The notes: generated from the sequence alone by a model not told the origin. A DNA stretch of 64,000 nt from Adiantum capillus-veneris (GCA_014529385.2 CM043943.1:159716747-159780746); one strand, 5' to 3'. Counted from the first letter of the stretch, positions 45,359 through 55,196 are shown. Translations and numbers: made by a program.

Positions 45359-45754
45359 TTACCATCTTCTTCTCTTCTTTTGAATCAATGCCTTGTATGT
45401 ATGCAAATGACTTTGATAGTTGTCTTTGTCCATAGTTGCATCAAGCTTTATCAAGGACTTTCGAGCATCTTGACATTCTTTATCAAACCACCTTTTGCGT
45501 GATCTATCTTTGTTGATACCATGGAGATGCTTTATGGCAAAGCATTCTTCCACACAAGAACAAATAGCTTTCTTGAAAGCTTCCCATTTAGTTTCCAATG
45601 GTGCATCACATTGAAGCTTTGTCATCCATAATTTTTGCTCAACCATTTCAATGTACATTGGTGCCCGTTTGAAATCCATACATAGTGATAACTTCTCCGC
45701 ATGAAAGGTCAATACATAAGGTGCGATGGTCGGATTCCGGGGTCCATTGACCAA
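45359..45754 (-). pseudogene. LINE ORF2 inter-domain segment
   Basis: This frame-shifted continuation of ORF2 lies between endonuclease and RT. It is Lys-rich and includes KRWFDKECQDARKSL, a stretch common in plant L1 linkers. It overlaps the end of the endonuclease frame and stops before RT. Confidence 0.6.
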
Positions 45755-46523
45755 ACATAAAACTCTTTATGCGATACATGATGGATTCAGAGAGTAGCAT
45801 ATAGTCAATCACACTATCCCCATTATGTCTCCTACATGTAAATCCATTGGTTCCACTCCACAAAGATACACCATTGGCAATGAGCATACCCGTGCTATTA
45901 CACATGTGTAAAAGTAACTTTCCATAGTGATCCGGCTCTTTCTCATCCATTGAAGTACAATCATACAAGTGAACTTCCTCCAAATCCCTTGAAATGTATG
46001 GCATATCAAATTGTTGAGTATCATGTTGCAATGTTTTTGTGCGAGCATTCATATCCCCAAACACAATAACATCACCTTCACCTTTGAAATAAGCAATGTC
46101 CTCTTCCAAATCAGAAAATGGTTGATCTCTATCCATGCAAGCATAAAAGGGAGAATCATGATGAGGAATGTAGCAACCGGCTACAAAAATGGGTGCTCTT
46201 TTTCGTGTCATAATTTTCAGCCATACATAACGTTTGTACTTGTCATCTTTCACAATTGATACAAAATCTTCCAATCCTTTCTTAACCATACATGCTAACC
46301 CTCCTTGTCCTCTTCGTTGCTTGAGATTCTTTGACCACATCAATGAATGTACATTGTAATCCTCCAAGCCGTTAATCCTTTGTGTATCATGCTCCCAAGT
46401 TTCAACAAGAAGTACAACATCGGCTTTGCTTGTTAGTTCATCAATGCCAACCCCCGCATTCCATGGGTATCCATTACAATTCCAAAAGCATATTTTCAAT
46501 TGTAACTCGGTCTCATAGGTCAC
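45648..46523 (-). CDS. LINE ORF2 APE-type endonuclease
   Basis: This 291-codon frame has the endonuclease motifs FWNCNGYPW, VVLLVETW, VFGDMNAR, SVIDYML and ESDHRTL, which supply the metal-binding and catalytic Glu, Asp and His. The enzyme nicks target DNA to prime reverse transcription. Its frame is the same as ORF1, with a stop between. The GTG shown as start is not firm. A frameshift follows DHRTLCIDLSC. Confidence 0.88.
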   Translation of the reverse strand: MTYETELQLKICFWNCNGYPWNAGVGIDELTSKADVVLLVETWEHDTQRINGLEDYNVHSLMWSKNLKQRRGQGGLACMVKKGLEDFVSIVKDDKYKRYVWLKIMTRKRAPIFVAGCYIPHHDSPFYACMDRDQPFSDLEEDIAYFKGEGDVIVFGDMNARTKTLQHDTQQFDMPYISRDLEEVHLYDCTSMDEKEPDHYGKLLLHMCNSTGMLIANGVSLWSGTNGFTCRRHNGDSVIDYMLLSESIMYRIKSFMFGQWTPESDHRTLCIDLSCGEVITMYGFQTGTNVH

Positions 46524-46529
46524 GCATCC

Positions 46530-46936
46530 CTATTTGCTTGAGAGACTTGCCTCCTCCTTGGGCACATTTTCTCCATGAGAGATATCCTTGTTTTTATTAT
46601 TCTTTTCCTCATATGCCTTGCGACGCATATTTTGTTGCTTAATAGTGCGATCTTCACATATAAAACATTTTGTATCCCTCAAATAGATCCAACTATTATC
46701 AAGGATAATCTTTCGCTTGGTCTCATCCGGCATGGTGCATACAATTGGCCATTCTCTCGAGCGAGGAGCTCCTTGCTTCCCCACTCTATGTGCTCCATAG
46801 ACCATAACTCCGGACATGCCAAAGTGGGTTTTGAAGAAATCTTCAATAACAATGGCAAGAGAAGTAGGTGTCTCTAACTTCTCTTCGGGAATTCCACGAA
46901 TAACAATGTTCTTGGAACGTCGCTCCCGTTCCTTCA
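46530..46936 (-). pseudogene. LINE ORF1 RNA-binding part, 5' truncated
   Basis: The sequence RRSKNIVIRGIPEE, VMVYGAHRVGK, KRKIILDNSWIYLRDTKCFICEDRTIKQQNMRRK follows the RRM-like Transposase_22 pattern of L1 ORF1 proteins, which coat LINE RNA. The apparent ATG uses a base of the adjoining Tat-B LTR, so the true N-terminus has been cut away by that insertion. Confidence 0.8.
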
Positions 46937-47560
46937 TGTTAAGGCGGTTATGCCGCTAGCGGAAGCTAAATAGCGAGAACTCAACCAACAACAGAATTTG
47001 TCAGACGAGGACGGAGCTTGACCCGCAGGCGCATGGAAACAACTAGATGGGTGTCAAATCACCTACTCGACCTTCTAATGACAATCACTACTAAGGAAAT
47101 CAAATCTAAGTTCTAAAATACGCAAGTGACTGAAATCCGTACTACGAACGAATGCTATACGAAACAGGATCTAGAATCATTGAATCGATCTCAAACTCAA
47201 GGGGAAGTCTATACACTAGGTAAGAACAACACCCTAAAGACTTGAACTGCAAAATCAACATATAACCACTCCGTGCGGTAAACGCGTATGAAGACAGGCC
47301 GAAAAATACAGGTGACCGAAACTTGACCCCGATGGTACTAATGTGTAGCTCTACTCGTTGTGGTTCTATAGATATGCTGCATGCTCTATTCCGACACACG
47401 AGTTGGAAGAAAACTCACACCGAAGCTCGTAGGAACTTACCACACATAGAAGCCGATAGCGCGCACTCTTGGTATCAGTGCGTAGCTCTCGCCGTTGCTA
47501 ACACAATGGCGGTGTCGCTTCTCCAATGGCGGCTCCGTAGCTCGCGTAGCAAGTAGATAA

Positions 47561-47621
<61 letters not shown>

Positions 47622-47909
47622 ACACAGTCACGGCGCTCAAAAACTCACTTTGATTAATAATCTGAATCTCTTAGGTTACCAAAAACTTTGGCTTATATAC
47701 CTCAGCCTTGGAGGTGAGAACATCTCTAACTAATTACATCAGCAAGTGAAATTACTTCGGGATTACAAGCTGGAAACTCAATTGAGTCCCGTTACTTAAT
47801 GAATGGCTCAATTCAAAATCAATGTCGGAAAGACATTTATTAAAATCAATGGTTACAAAAATGATGAGTGTGAGCAAAAATGTGGGTGTGATACTCTATT
47901 GGCTCAACA
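46937..47909 (-). repeat. Tat-B 3' LTR
   Basis: In minus sense it runs TGTTGAGCCAATAG to CCGCCTTAACA, 973 bp. It is related to the Tat-A LTR through GAGTAGAGCTACACATTAG and the GCGCCTGCGGGTC stretch. A TATA-like GTATATAAGCC lies at 47690-47700. A (GA)n tract occupies 47561-47618. Confidence 0.85.
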
Positions 47910-47925
47910 CTCCCCCCCTCCGCGT
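47910..47925 (-). promoter_or_regulatory. Tat-B polypurine tract
   Basis: In minus sense CGCGGAGGGGGGGAG abuts the TG of the 3' LTR. Confidence 0.75.
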
Positions 47926-47958
47926 TCATGTCGTCCCTGACATGACTTTTATGCTCGG

Positions 47959-50169
47959 TCAATAAAGTCCTATCGTCTTGAGCATCTGCAAATGTGATTC
48001 GTATCGTAGGTTGCCGATGGTCAAGGTTGGGCCGAATATTTTGCTTTCGTGGGTGAAAAAGCTGGTGTAGAAAGCTTCTTCGAATGTTTGCATGTGGAAG
48101 CTAGGCAAAAACATAATCCTCTGGTATAGGAGGTGCAACACTTTTGGAGAAGGCTGCAATGAAAGATCATACATCATATCAGTCACTGTGTCGGCCGTCG
48201 ATAGTAGACTCAAGGTCATGGCTTTATCTGGCGCGAACACTTCAATGCAAGCTAAGAGAGTCCTGCAAATTTTCTTGAGCATCTGACACGAAAGGTCAGG
48301 AGAGCCAGTAAAGAGCTTGATGGTGCCCGTTAGGGTTTTCACCATGTAGGCTTTACCTATTCTCTCTCCTGCCTTTGGTCCTGGCATCCTGGGGTAATTA
48401 AGCCAATTTGGCTTCTTTTCTACAATCCTGCTATGCTCTTTCCAGCTTCTGACTTTTGGCACCGGGCAGAAGGTTGCATCCTCCCAAATCTCCTTTGGTA
48501 CGTCTACCAAGTAGATGAGGTAGGCTTGGTATTTGTTCAGCCAACCTTTCCTCCATCTAGGCTGCGAATCTACAATCTTCTTTGATTGTTCCTCTTTTGT
48601 GATGTCGCCTTCATAAAGAGCGACATACTGCTCCTCCTCTATTCTCTTTTTCGTTTTTATCACTTCAAACTTCATCAAAGGGAAAGGCAGGCTGGGTTGC
48701 ATCCACTCTTCATGGAGCACTTTTGTGTCTAATCCCTGAAGTCTAATGGAGATTAGGAGTCTCCTCTCCCATTCCATTTCCGCCTTGGCACTCTCCTCTG
48801 TTGACTTTGCTATTTGGTCATGGAGCCTTTGTTCTTCTTCTTCAGAGATTCTTGAAGTCGAGGCCACCTCGTGAACTGGGGCTGGATCTTCAATTGTGGT
48901 TGCCTCTCCAGTTTCTGGTAGCTCTATGGCTGCTCCACGTGATTCTTCTTTTGGTGTCTCTGTCTCTCTTCTTTGTTGCTCTTGTAGATCTTGGAGCTGT
49001 TTGCGGAGGGTCTCATTCTCTGTTCTTAGTGTTTGATTTTCTAAAGTGATCCTCTCCTCTGCTGCCAAAGATCCCTCCGCAATGTGCAACCTTTGCACTT
49101 GCTCTAATCTTAGCTCTCTTTGTAAGCTTCGGACCTGGTCTTCCAGAGCTGGTACAAGAGCTCCCTCTTGTTCGGTTCCTGCTCTGCTAGCTCCAGGGGT
49201 AGTCCTGAGTCTAGTGATTGTTCTTTCTTGGAGCTCGACTCTTTCCCTTAGCTCAATGAGCTCATCTTTAGCCGCCTCCAAGTCGTCTTCCATCCGCTCC
49301 CTTGCTTCCTGTGCACTTGTTACTTCTCTTGAAGCCTCGGCTAGCTGGAGTATCAAGACATCTCTCTTGTTTTCCGCATCATAGAGTGATGCTTTATGAC
49401 TTTCAGATTCAGTCATAGCATCCTCTAATTTCCTCTGCAACTCGGCTTCCCTTTGTTTGGCTATCTCAATCTCCACTTCCTTTGCCTTGGATCTTTCTTT
49501 GATCTTGTTGAGCAGTTCATGCACCATGTGCATGTCTTTTTCATCTTCATCTGTCAACTCTAAAGCTTTTTCGGCCACCACCTCCACTGGCTTCGGCTCT
49601 TCTAGTACGTTCTGCTCGTCCAGTTTCTCATCACTTTCTTTTGTACTCTTTGTATTTTCCTCTGTCTCTCTCCGATCATCTCGTTTTTCTAGGGTGATCC
49701 CATAAACCGCCTCAAGGGCCTCTTCTTCAGTGTACCCTATCGCTACCAGATCCTCATAATCATTTTTCTTTTGTTGAATTGGATCTATCTCCATTTCCTT
49801 GGTCCCGGCCTCCGGCTTTTCCATACCAGCCGTGTCCATCTCTACTGTGGTCTCTTCCACAATGATTTCCGTCTTCTTCGGGCTTGGTACATCAGTAAAG
49901 GAGGGCTGATTGTCCTCAGTCATCTTGGCTTTCCCTTTGTTTGCTTGCCCGTCTTTCTCTTGAGGTTCAGTAGACTCATCTACTTTCTTCTTCCCCTTGT
50001 CGTCCTTTTTCAGCTCAGCTTTTAAAAGCTGTACTTCCTCTTCAGTGTATGGCTCGACAGGTTGCTGCTCCAGTATAGCCTCTGACTCCTCATAAGCTCT
50101 AATATATTGATCATATTGATCAACATGTGGCCTGGCTGAGCTAGTTCCGACTTTAGTGGGGTCTGGCAC
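47959..50169 (-). CDS. Tat-B 3' ORF, C-terminal coiled-coil part
   Basis: This 736-codon open stretch lies between the array region and the 3' LTR. Residues about 200-320 and 340-402 are long heptad-rich coiled coils. Before them is an acidic low-complexity zone and, at about 137-157, DYEDLVAIGYTEEEALEAVYG, which resembles a UBA helix bundle with its L-x-x-[MI]-G-[YF] loop. Residues about 440-736 look globular (EWMQPSLPFPLMKFEV, RKGWLNKYQAYLIYLVDVP), with no known family. The frame continues upstream to 50868 through two TAG codons at about 50216 and 50383. Extra ORFs after integrase are known from Tat and Athila elements, but their functions are unclear. Confidence 0.75.
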   Translation of the reverse strand: MPDPTKVGTSSARPHVDQYDQYIRAYEESEAILEQQPVEPYTEEEVQLLKAELKKDDKGKKKVDESTEPQEKDGQANKGKAKMTEDNQPSFTDVPSPKKTEIIVEETTVEMDTAGMEKPEAGTKEMEIDPIQQKKNDYEDLVAIGYTEEEALEAVYGITLEKRDDRRETEENTKSTKESDEKLDEQNVLEEPKPVEVVAEKALELTDEDEKDMHMVHELLNKIKERSKAKEVEIEIAKQREAELQRKLEDAMTESESHKASLYDAENKRDVLILQLAEASREVTSAQEARERMEDDLEAAKDELIELRERVELQERTITRLRTTPGASRAGTEQEGALVPALEDQVRSLQRELRLEQVQRLHIAEGSLAAEERITLENQTLRTENETLRKQLQDLQEQQRRETETPKEESRGAAIELPETGEATTIEDPAPVHEVASTSRISEEEEQRLHDQIAKSTEESAKAEMEWERRLLISIRLQGLDTKVLHEEWMQPSLPFPLMKFEVIKTKKRIEEEQYVALYEGDITKEEQSKKIVDSQPRWRKGWLNKYQAYLIYLVDVPKEIWEDATFCPVPKVRSWKEHSRIVEKKPNWLNYPRMPGPKAGERIGKAYMVKTLTGTIKLFTGSPDLSCQMLKKICRTLLACIEVFAPDKAMTLSLLSTADTVTDMMYDLSLQPSPKVLHLLYQRIMFLPSFHMQTFEEAFYTSFFTHESKIFGPTLTIGNLRYESHLQMLKTIGLY

Positions 50170-50382
50170 CCACTTTTCTTCAAAGTCCCCCTTTAGAGCT
50201 CTTTCCGCTCTAAACTACTCCACCAGTCTTTCCATTCTTGCCGCTTTCTGACTTTTGGTTTGCTTGGGAGCAACCTTCTTCTTTGCTTTCTTCATAAGCG
50301 GCTCATCCACATTCTTTTCAGGTTCTGAAACTATTTCTAGTTTCCTGCGTGCTCTTGTAGACGCCCTCTTGGATACTTCAGG

Positions 50383-50868
50383 CTATTCTTCCTCCTCATC
50401 GGCTTCTCTAAGCCACTCATTCTGGGAGGGAACCTTTGGCCATTGATCTCTGGCTCCAATAGCTTCATAAGCTATTCTTGTCAGAACTTCAGGTCCTCCT
50501 ATATACTTTGGCTTCTCGCTGTGAATGGCAATTACTTGCTCGTGGATGTGTTGAGCGTAATTCACCTCCTTTGGCATATTGCTCTTCAATGCCCATGTGA
50601 TGGTAGTTGCAATGGCATGGGGTGGTGTCGTATACTTTTGCGGTCTTTTACTGCAAATATGGAGAAACTGGTTATACAGTCGGCAAAGGGTTGCCGCTCT
50701 TTGGTCTGCCATATCTCCATAAGTTGCATTCTGTTTCTTGGACCCATAAACCTCTATAGCCTCCCTTCTTTCCTTGACAGAGCTCCCTTTGTTGTGCAGC
50801 TTCAATGCATCTGCAATGAGCTGTGGAGTGATCTGTACCTCTACTTTCTCTCCATCTATTGCTGTCAA
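50383..50868 (-). pseudogene. Tat-B 3' ORF, middle part
   Basis: This is the same frame as 50169-47959. ITPQLIADALKLHNKG, ADQRAATLCRLYNQFLHIC and PPHAIATTITWALKS recall the conserved domain of plant Tat/Athila 3' ORFs. The TAG at 50383 follows a Glu run and the next TAG is near 50216. Both could be former CAG codons. A one-base shift near 50,890 separates this part from the N-terminal part. Confidence 0.65.
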
Positions 50869-51236
50869 TGTGGCTTTCCCATCCTTCTGAATGGAGGGGT
50901 TGCCAACTCATACACTCTTCTTGTATCTACACCTGATGGTCTCAAGGTGAAGAATCTGTGCAAGTCTTCCCTTTACAGGTACCTGTTGATGTTCTCTGAC
51001 CTGCTATAATCCACCAATTCTTGTGGGATCATCGGTATATCCACCGCTTGCCCTTGAGGATCTCTGAAAGTCCCCTGGTAGATCTTTATTCCCTCTTTCT
51101 CCAATACTGCTTCCTCCACCCAAGTTTTGGTTGGCTTGAGGGTTTCTGTTGGAATGTCAAAGGGTTCTGCTTCTGCAAGAGCATCTTTGATTGTCGGCCT
51201 TTTTCTCTTTGTTGCTGATGACTTGGCGGAATCCAT
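50869..51236 (-). pseudogene. Tat-B 3' ORF, N-terminal part
   Basis: It starts at an ATG (MDSAKSSATKRKRPTIKDAL) after the palindrome region. A TAA at 50973 interrupts NRYL and REDLHRFFTLRPSGVDTRRV, which continue in frame before a one-base shift. The basic KRKR start could act as a nuclear localisation signal. Confidence 0.6.
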
Positions 51237-51403
51237 GGATCCTGTAACTCCAATTTCAGAAGTTAGCGTCTTTTTAGTACTGAAAGCCGAAATGAAGCTT
51301 TTAACTATCCAAATGACTTGAAAATTGAAACATGAGCTATTCAGGGCCTAAGGATGAAGGGTAGGTGAAAAAATATGCAAACTGGGCACAAAATCATGCT
51401 GGA

Positions 51404-52411
51404 GACATCATACGCGTATGATGTCTTTTGTGTCAAAATGACTTCATATTGGTTGTGCTTGTAGCTGATAGTGTATACATGAGTATCATATGCTTGGATT
51501 TGAGTTTGGATCCCATTTGGTCAAGTTTTGGCCAGTTTAGTCCAGTTCAGGCTCTTGGAAAAATTTTGAAAGGGAATTGGATTTTATGATCCAAATTGGA
51601 TAAAACTTGGTGGTTCACCTTCAAATGGCATGTAGATCACTTCTGTTTGGTGGTTGAAGCTCTGAGGTGCCAAAATCACATAGTGAGACATCATACACGT
51701 ATGATGTCTTTTAGTGTATTTTTGGACCAAATTTCTCTATAAGCTTGGATTTGGCTTTAGATAGGCTTATTCAATGGGTTTATGAAGTTTGGATAGATTT
51801 TGGGCTAAAAATGGCTCTGGAGACATCATACGCGTATGATGTCTTTTTCATCAATTTTTCATGGGATTGGTTCTGTGGACTCCCCATGTACTAGTGAAGG
51901 ACTGTCCCTACTCAAATCTTGGTTTGGACTTGAGTATGTTGGATTTGGGCTAAAATAGGCTTTGGATGAAGGATTTTCCCTCAATTGGGCTAATGGGGTG
52001 ATCCACTTGACCAAATGGTTCCAAACTTCATTTGTAACATGTATTAGATATATATAATGGATGTATGATGTCAAATGAGCAATTTTGGCTCTGTAAGTGC
52101 AAATAGATATCATACGCGTATGATGTCTTTTATGTCAAAATGGTACTTTTTGGTTCCAGATAGCTTATAGATGTGTTAATCAACAATCCTACAAAGTTTC
52201 ATTGAGTTTGGAGTTATTTTGACAAAATTAGGACCAAAAATCAATTTTATGGCCTACTTTGCGTCTTTTTGGTTTTCCTTGGGTTTTCTAACTCCAATTC
52301 TCATGATACTTGGTTCATAGGATGTGATTAACATGTGGAATGAGGCTATGCACTCAAATGTTGAAATGGATGTGAAAATCATGCTGTGAGACATCATACG
52401 CGTATGATGTC
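51404..52411. repeat. Palindrome array in the Tat-B 3' region
   Basis: Five 22-bp palindromes with half-site GACATCATACG lie at 51404, 51687, 51822, 52106 and 52390. Three are perfect, 51687 has ACACGT at the centre and 52106 begins GATATC. Steps are 283, 135, 284 and 284 bp. Flanks often extend the arms with A and T runs. The intervening sequence is only loosely repeated. Confidence 0.85.
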
Positions 52412-53845
52412 TTTTCTTGAAATGTTGGTCTTTTTGTGCAAAGAATGCTTTGTGCTAGTGCCCTAAGCCCTGCTAACTAGTTTTCAACTTAAAAAGTCAT
52501 CAGTTTAGCTAAAAAGCCCCCTTATAGGCATTTCAGTCTCCGAAGTCGTCTTTTTGCCTTGGAGTTGAATTTCTTCAACTTTTCTTCTCGAGAGTTGCAT
52601 TTCCAGCTCATTGGATATGTTGTGAAGCCACCTATCTGGTTGAACTTGACTTTGGCTCCCCGTTCTCCATCTTTCTCCATTTGGTTTCCCGAAAGCGTCT
52701 TTTTCACCATCGGTAAGTGAATCAGCTTTCTTTTGGGTTTTGCTTACAAACATAAGTCATCCATGTATATTTGAAGCTGCTTGTGAAGTTTCACGTCATC
52801 TGGTCGTCAATTTTAGCCGTTATGCCAAAATGACGCTTTGTGTGTCCGCAGCCGAATCGGTTGTTCTGACCTACTTTTGGTGATCCAAACCCGGAGATAC
52901 TCCATGGTTGCATTGCCCTCGATGTTGTTAAGCTTCCTGAGAAGTTTTGTGTCGTTTCGACAACTTTTTCCTGTTTGCCTCTTGCAGGCTCTGTTGACCT
53001 AGGGTTTTTCAAGTCGTTCTTTCTCAAGCTTTGAGTGTTAGAAACCCATCTTCTATGTTAGGGTAACCCACCTCTAAGTTCTTGCAAGGTTTGGTTAGGC
53101 GGTTGTGCCCCTACCTAGCGTTCCTCCCCATTCCCCATCTTCTCTTGTTTCTTGGTTTTGGTCAGTTTTCGCGACAAAAGTTAACGATAAGCATCAAAAG
53201 CTTATGGCAACGAGTCTACCTCTCATGTCTGGTGTCCTCTGAGCTCTCGTAGCAGTCGTAGAAGGCGGTAGAAGGTCGGATGCTCATGTGTGCTCTTTGC
53301 TCTCTCCAAGAAGGTAATAGTGGAAATGAGCTTGAAAGTGATGTGAAAAATACTTAACTTCGGACTTCCCGGATCACTTGTTACCAAATTTGACATGTGC
53401 TCCTATCTCGTCGTGAAATGCACTTTAGGATTTGAAATTTCTCAATTTGGACTCCGTTTGACCTGTTTCTGAGAAATCTGTCCACTTTGCCAAAATTCTG
53501 TCATTTCGGGCTTTCCGCAACTTTTTCAGAATTGTACCCAATTTTTACCATGGGTTGCCCTTGTCATTAGGACCATCACCGTCTATTCTTTTCTTTTTTC
53601 CGATCTCGTTTCACCTGCTTTTTTATTTTTCTTTTATTTTTATTAAGAAAATCATAAAAAATAAAGGAAAATAGCAAATTGAAGCCAAAAAATTCCAAAC
53701 ATACACGATAAATAGCTCGTAATCCTGTGTATATGAATATACACTTATTTGTGATTTCTGGACTTGGATTACTACTTTTTTCCACTTTTTAGCTCCAAAA
53801 ACACTCTTATTTAGTGATATTTACACGTCTAGAGACCCAAATTCA
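52412..53845. other. Tat-B 3' non-coding region
   Basis: No convincing coding sequence is seen. A 23-base stretch at 52750-52772 is the same as the RT catalytic (YMDD) segment at 57804-57826. AT-rich sequence occupies about 53,590-53,700. Confidence 0.5.
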
Positions 53846-54259
53846 TCATTTGATCTCTTCTTGTTGCAAAACAAGGTATATAAGGGCATAAATATTATCA
53901 ATATCCGCAATCAAACATAAAAATTGCAAAATCATATAAGACACTGCCCTTGTAATATAATTTTTGTTTTTCTTTGTTTTTGGCGCTTGTAGCTGCTTTG
54001 TAACTCCTGTATACCTGTATACCTCCCCCCCTCCTAGTCTGAGTCCTCCCGGACGACTATGAAGTGTCTGTGGGCGAAGCATTGTAGTTGTTTTGGTCAT
54101 AAGTTCCAATGCAATTGTAGAGCGATGATACAACAGTCTTTCCAATAAAGCTGCTCTTTGTTTGATTGAAGGATTGGTGGTCGGGTTTTGGGTTGGTGAT
54201 ACTTCGGTAGTAGAATCAGTAGATGGATTCTTCTTTACCTTGTTGTTCTTTTTGCACAA
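53846..54259 (-). pseudogene. Tat-B tail after the W-P-K repeat ORF
   Basis: Open sequence with STTEVSPTQNPTTNPSIKQRAALLERLL follows the repeat ORF in a shifted frame. In minus sense, an AGGAGGGGGGGAGG purine tract near 54022-54035 resembles a polypurine tract but is not followed by an LTR. No function is recognised. Confidence 0.35.
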
Positions 54260-54830
54260 TCCAAATCTGCTTCCGCTTCGCTTGTGCTTGCCACAAACTC
54301 TTTGCGACCCAAACCTGCTTTGTTCTTTGTGTTGATTTCCTCGCCTTGAAATACCTAGGAGTTTCCGTTGATTGTACTGAAGGGAGTTCCTGTTTACAAA
54401 TCTTTGGGATCCAAATTTGCTTGCTATAGCTTTGTGCCGTCATGAACTTCTTTGGAATCCAGATCTGTTTCACTGTCCTTGATTGTCTGGAATCACTCTG
54501 TTGTCTGGTATTGAAGACTCTGTTTTCCACCTTTGTTTTCTCTGGCACAACCTTTTTTGGTCTCCATACCAACTTTGACTCCGTTTTTTCCCAAGGTTGA
54601 GCTGTTATATTATTGCTTGTCTTCCTTATCCACTGTTGAGAATTCCTCGTCGAAGAGTAATCCGGTTGTATAGAAACTTTTGGTTGCCATTGCTTCTTCT
54701 TTTTCTCTGGTTGTTGTTTACCTTTGTGCTTGGATTCTTCCTTTGGAGTTGGCTCTGTTTCCTTTGGTGAACTTAACTGATTGACTTTCACCTTCGTATT
54801 TGATAAGCACTGATTTAGAACTCCAGTCAA
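54216..54830 (-). CDS. Tat-B W-x-P-K repeat ORF
   Basis: This 204-codon stretch continues from the second protease after a frame shift. Its body is basic, and a motif K-x-x-W-x-[PA]-K recurs about six times (KKKQWQPK, KLVWRPKK, KQIWIPKK, KQIWIPKI, KQVWVAK, KQIWIVQK), spaced roughly 20-30 residues. No known domain is recognised. Nucleic-acid binding is a guess. The ATG at 54830 is internal to the retropepsin tail and is probably not a real start. Confidence 0.55.
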   Translation of the reverse strand: MTGVLNQCLSNTKVKVNQLSSPKETEPTPKEESKHKGKQQPEKKKKQWQPKVSIQPDYSSTRNSQQWIRKTSNNITAQPWEKTESKLVWRPKKVVPEKTKVENRVFNTRQQSDSRQSRTVKQIWIPKKFMTAQSYSKQIWIPKICKQELPSVQSTETPRYFKARKSTQRTKQVWVAKSLWQAQAKRKQIWIVQKEQQGKEESIY

Positions 54831-55196
54831 TCATTGCATTGTATTGCTTCTGCCATGGTTGTCCTAGCAATAATGGATGTTGTGTGTAGCTTGGTCTTCA
54901 ACCACGTAAAACATATGAGGATACACATATTGGTTAATCTGTATATGTAAAACTGTGCATCCGACAGTTTTGATTGAATTCTCAGAGTAACTCTTTAACT
55001 CTTGCTTGGCAGTTTGTAGTTTAGTGTCATTTGTCAATTGTCTATACAAACTGAGTGAAAGTAGGTTAGCTTGAGCTCCTGAATCCAATAGTGCTCTGGC
55101 TTTGATTTGGTTGGTTCCTACTTTGCATTCAATGATGGGTTCTTCTTTGTCATTATCCATTTCTGTTATACTGACTGCGTTTATTCGTATTGCTCC
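54820..55196 (-). other. Second retropepsin-like domain of Tat-B
   Basis: RALLDSGAQANLLSLSLYRQL carries a canonical D-S-G-A. A flap-like stretch and a YVVEDQAT strand follow. LLLGQPWQKQYNAMIDW is readable one base out of frame at about 54,868-54,820. It lies C-terminal to integrase, an unusual place for a Ty3 element. Confidence 0.75.

Larger units (their letters stand above)
43431..46936 (-). mobile_element. L1-type LINE, 5' end separated by the Tat-B insertion
   Basis: On the minus strand an ORF1 RNA-binding part, endonuclease, RT and C-terminal zinc finger follow in L1 order. The 3' end is an A-rich (TCTA)n-like tail at about 43,425-43,445. The left (5') side stops exactly at the Tat-B LTR end (46937), inside ORF1. 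The rest of ORF1 and the 5' UTR should lie beyond Tat-B. Confidence 0.88.

Noticed and set aside
44902-45435. 177-codon plus-strand ORF opposite the LINE
   Set aside because: It is the antisense shadow of LINE ORF2. No independent domain or codon signal is seen.
51404-52411. Palindrome arrays read as a CRISPR-like array
   Set aside because: Spacing is ~284 bp, spacers are related to each other, and the context is a plant retrotransposon with no cas-like genes.
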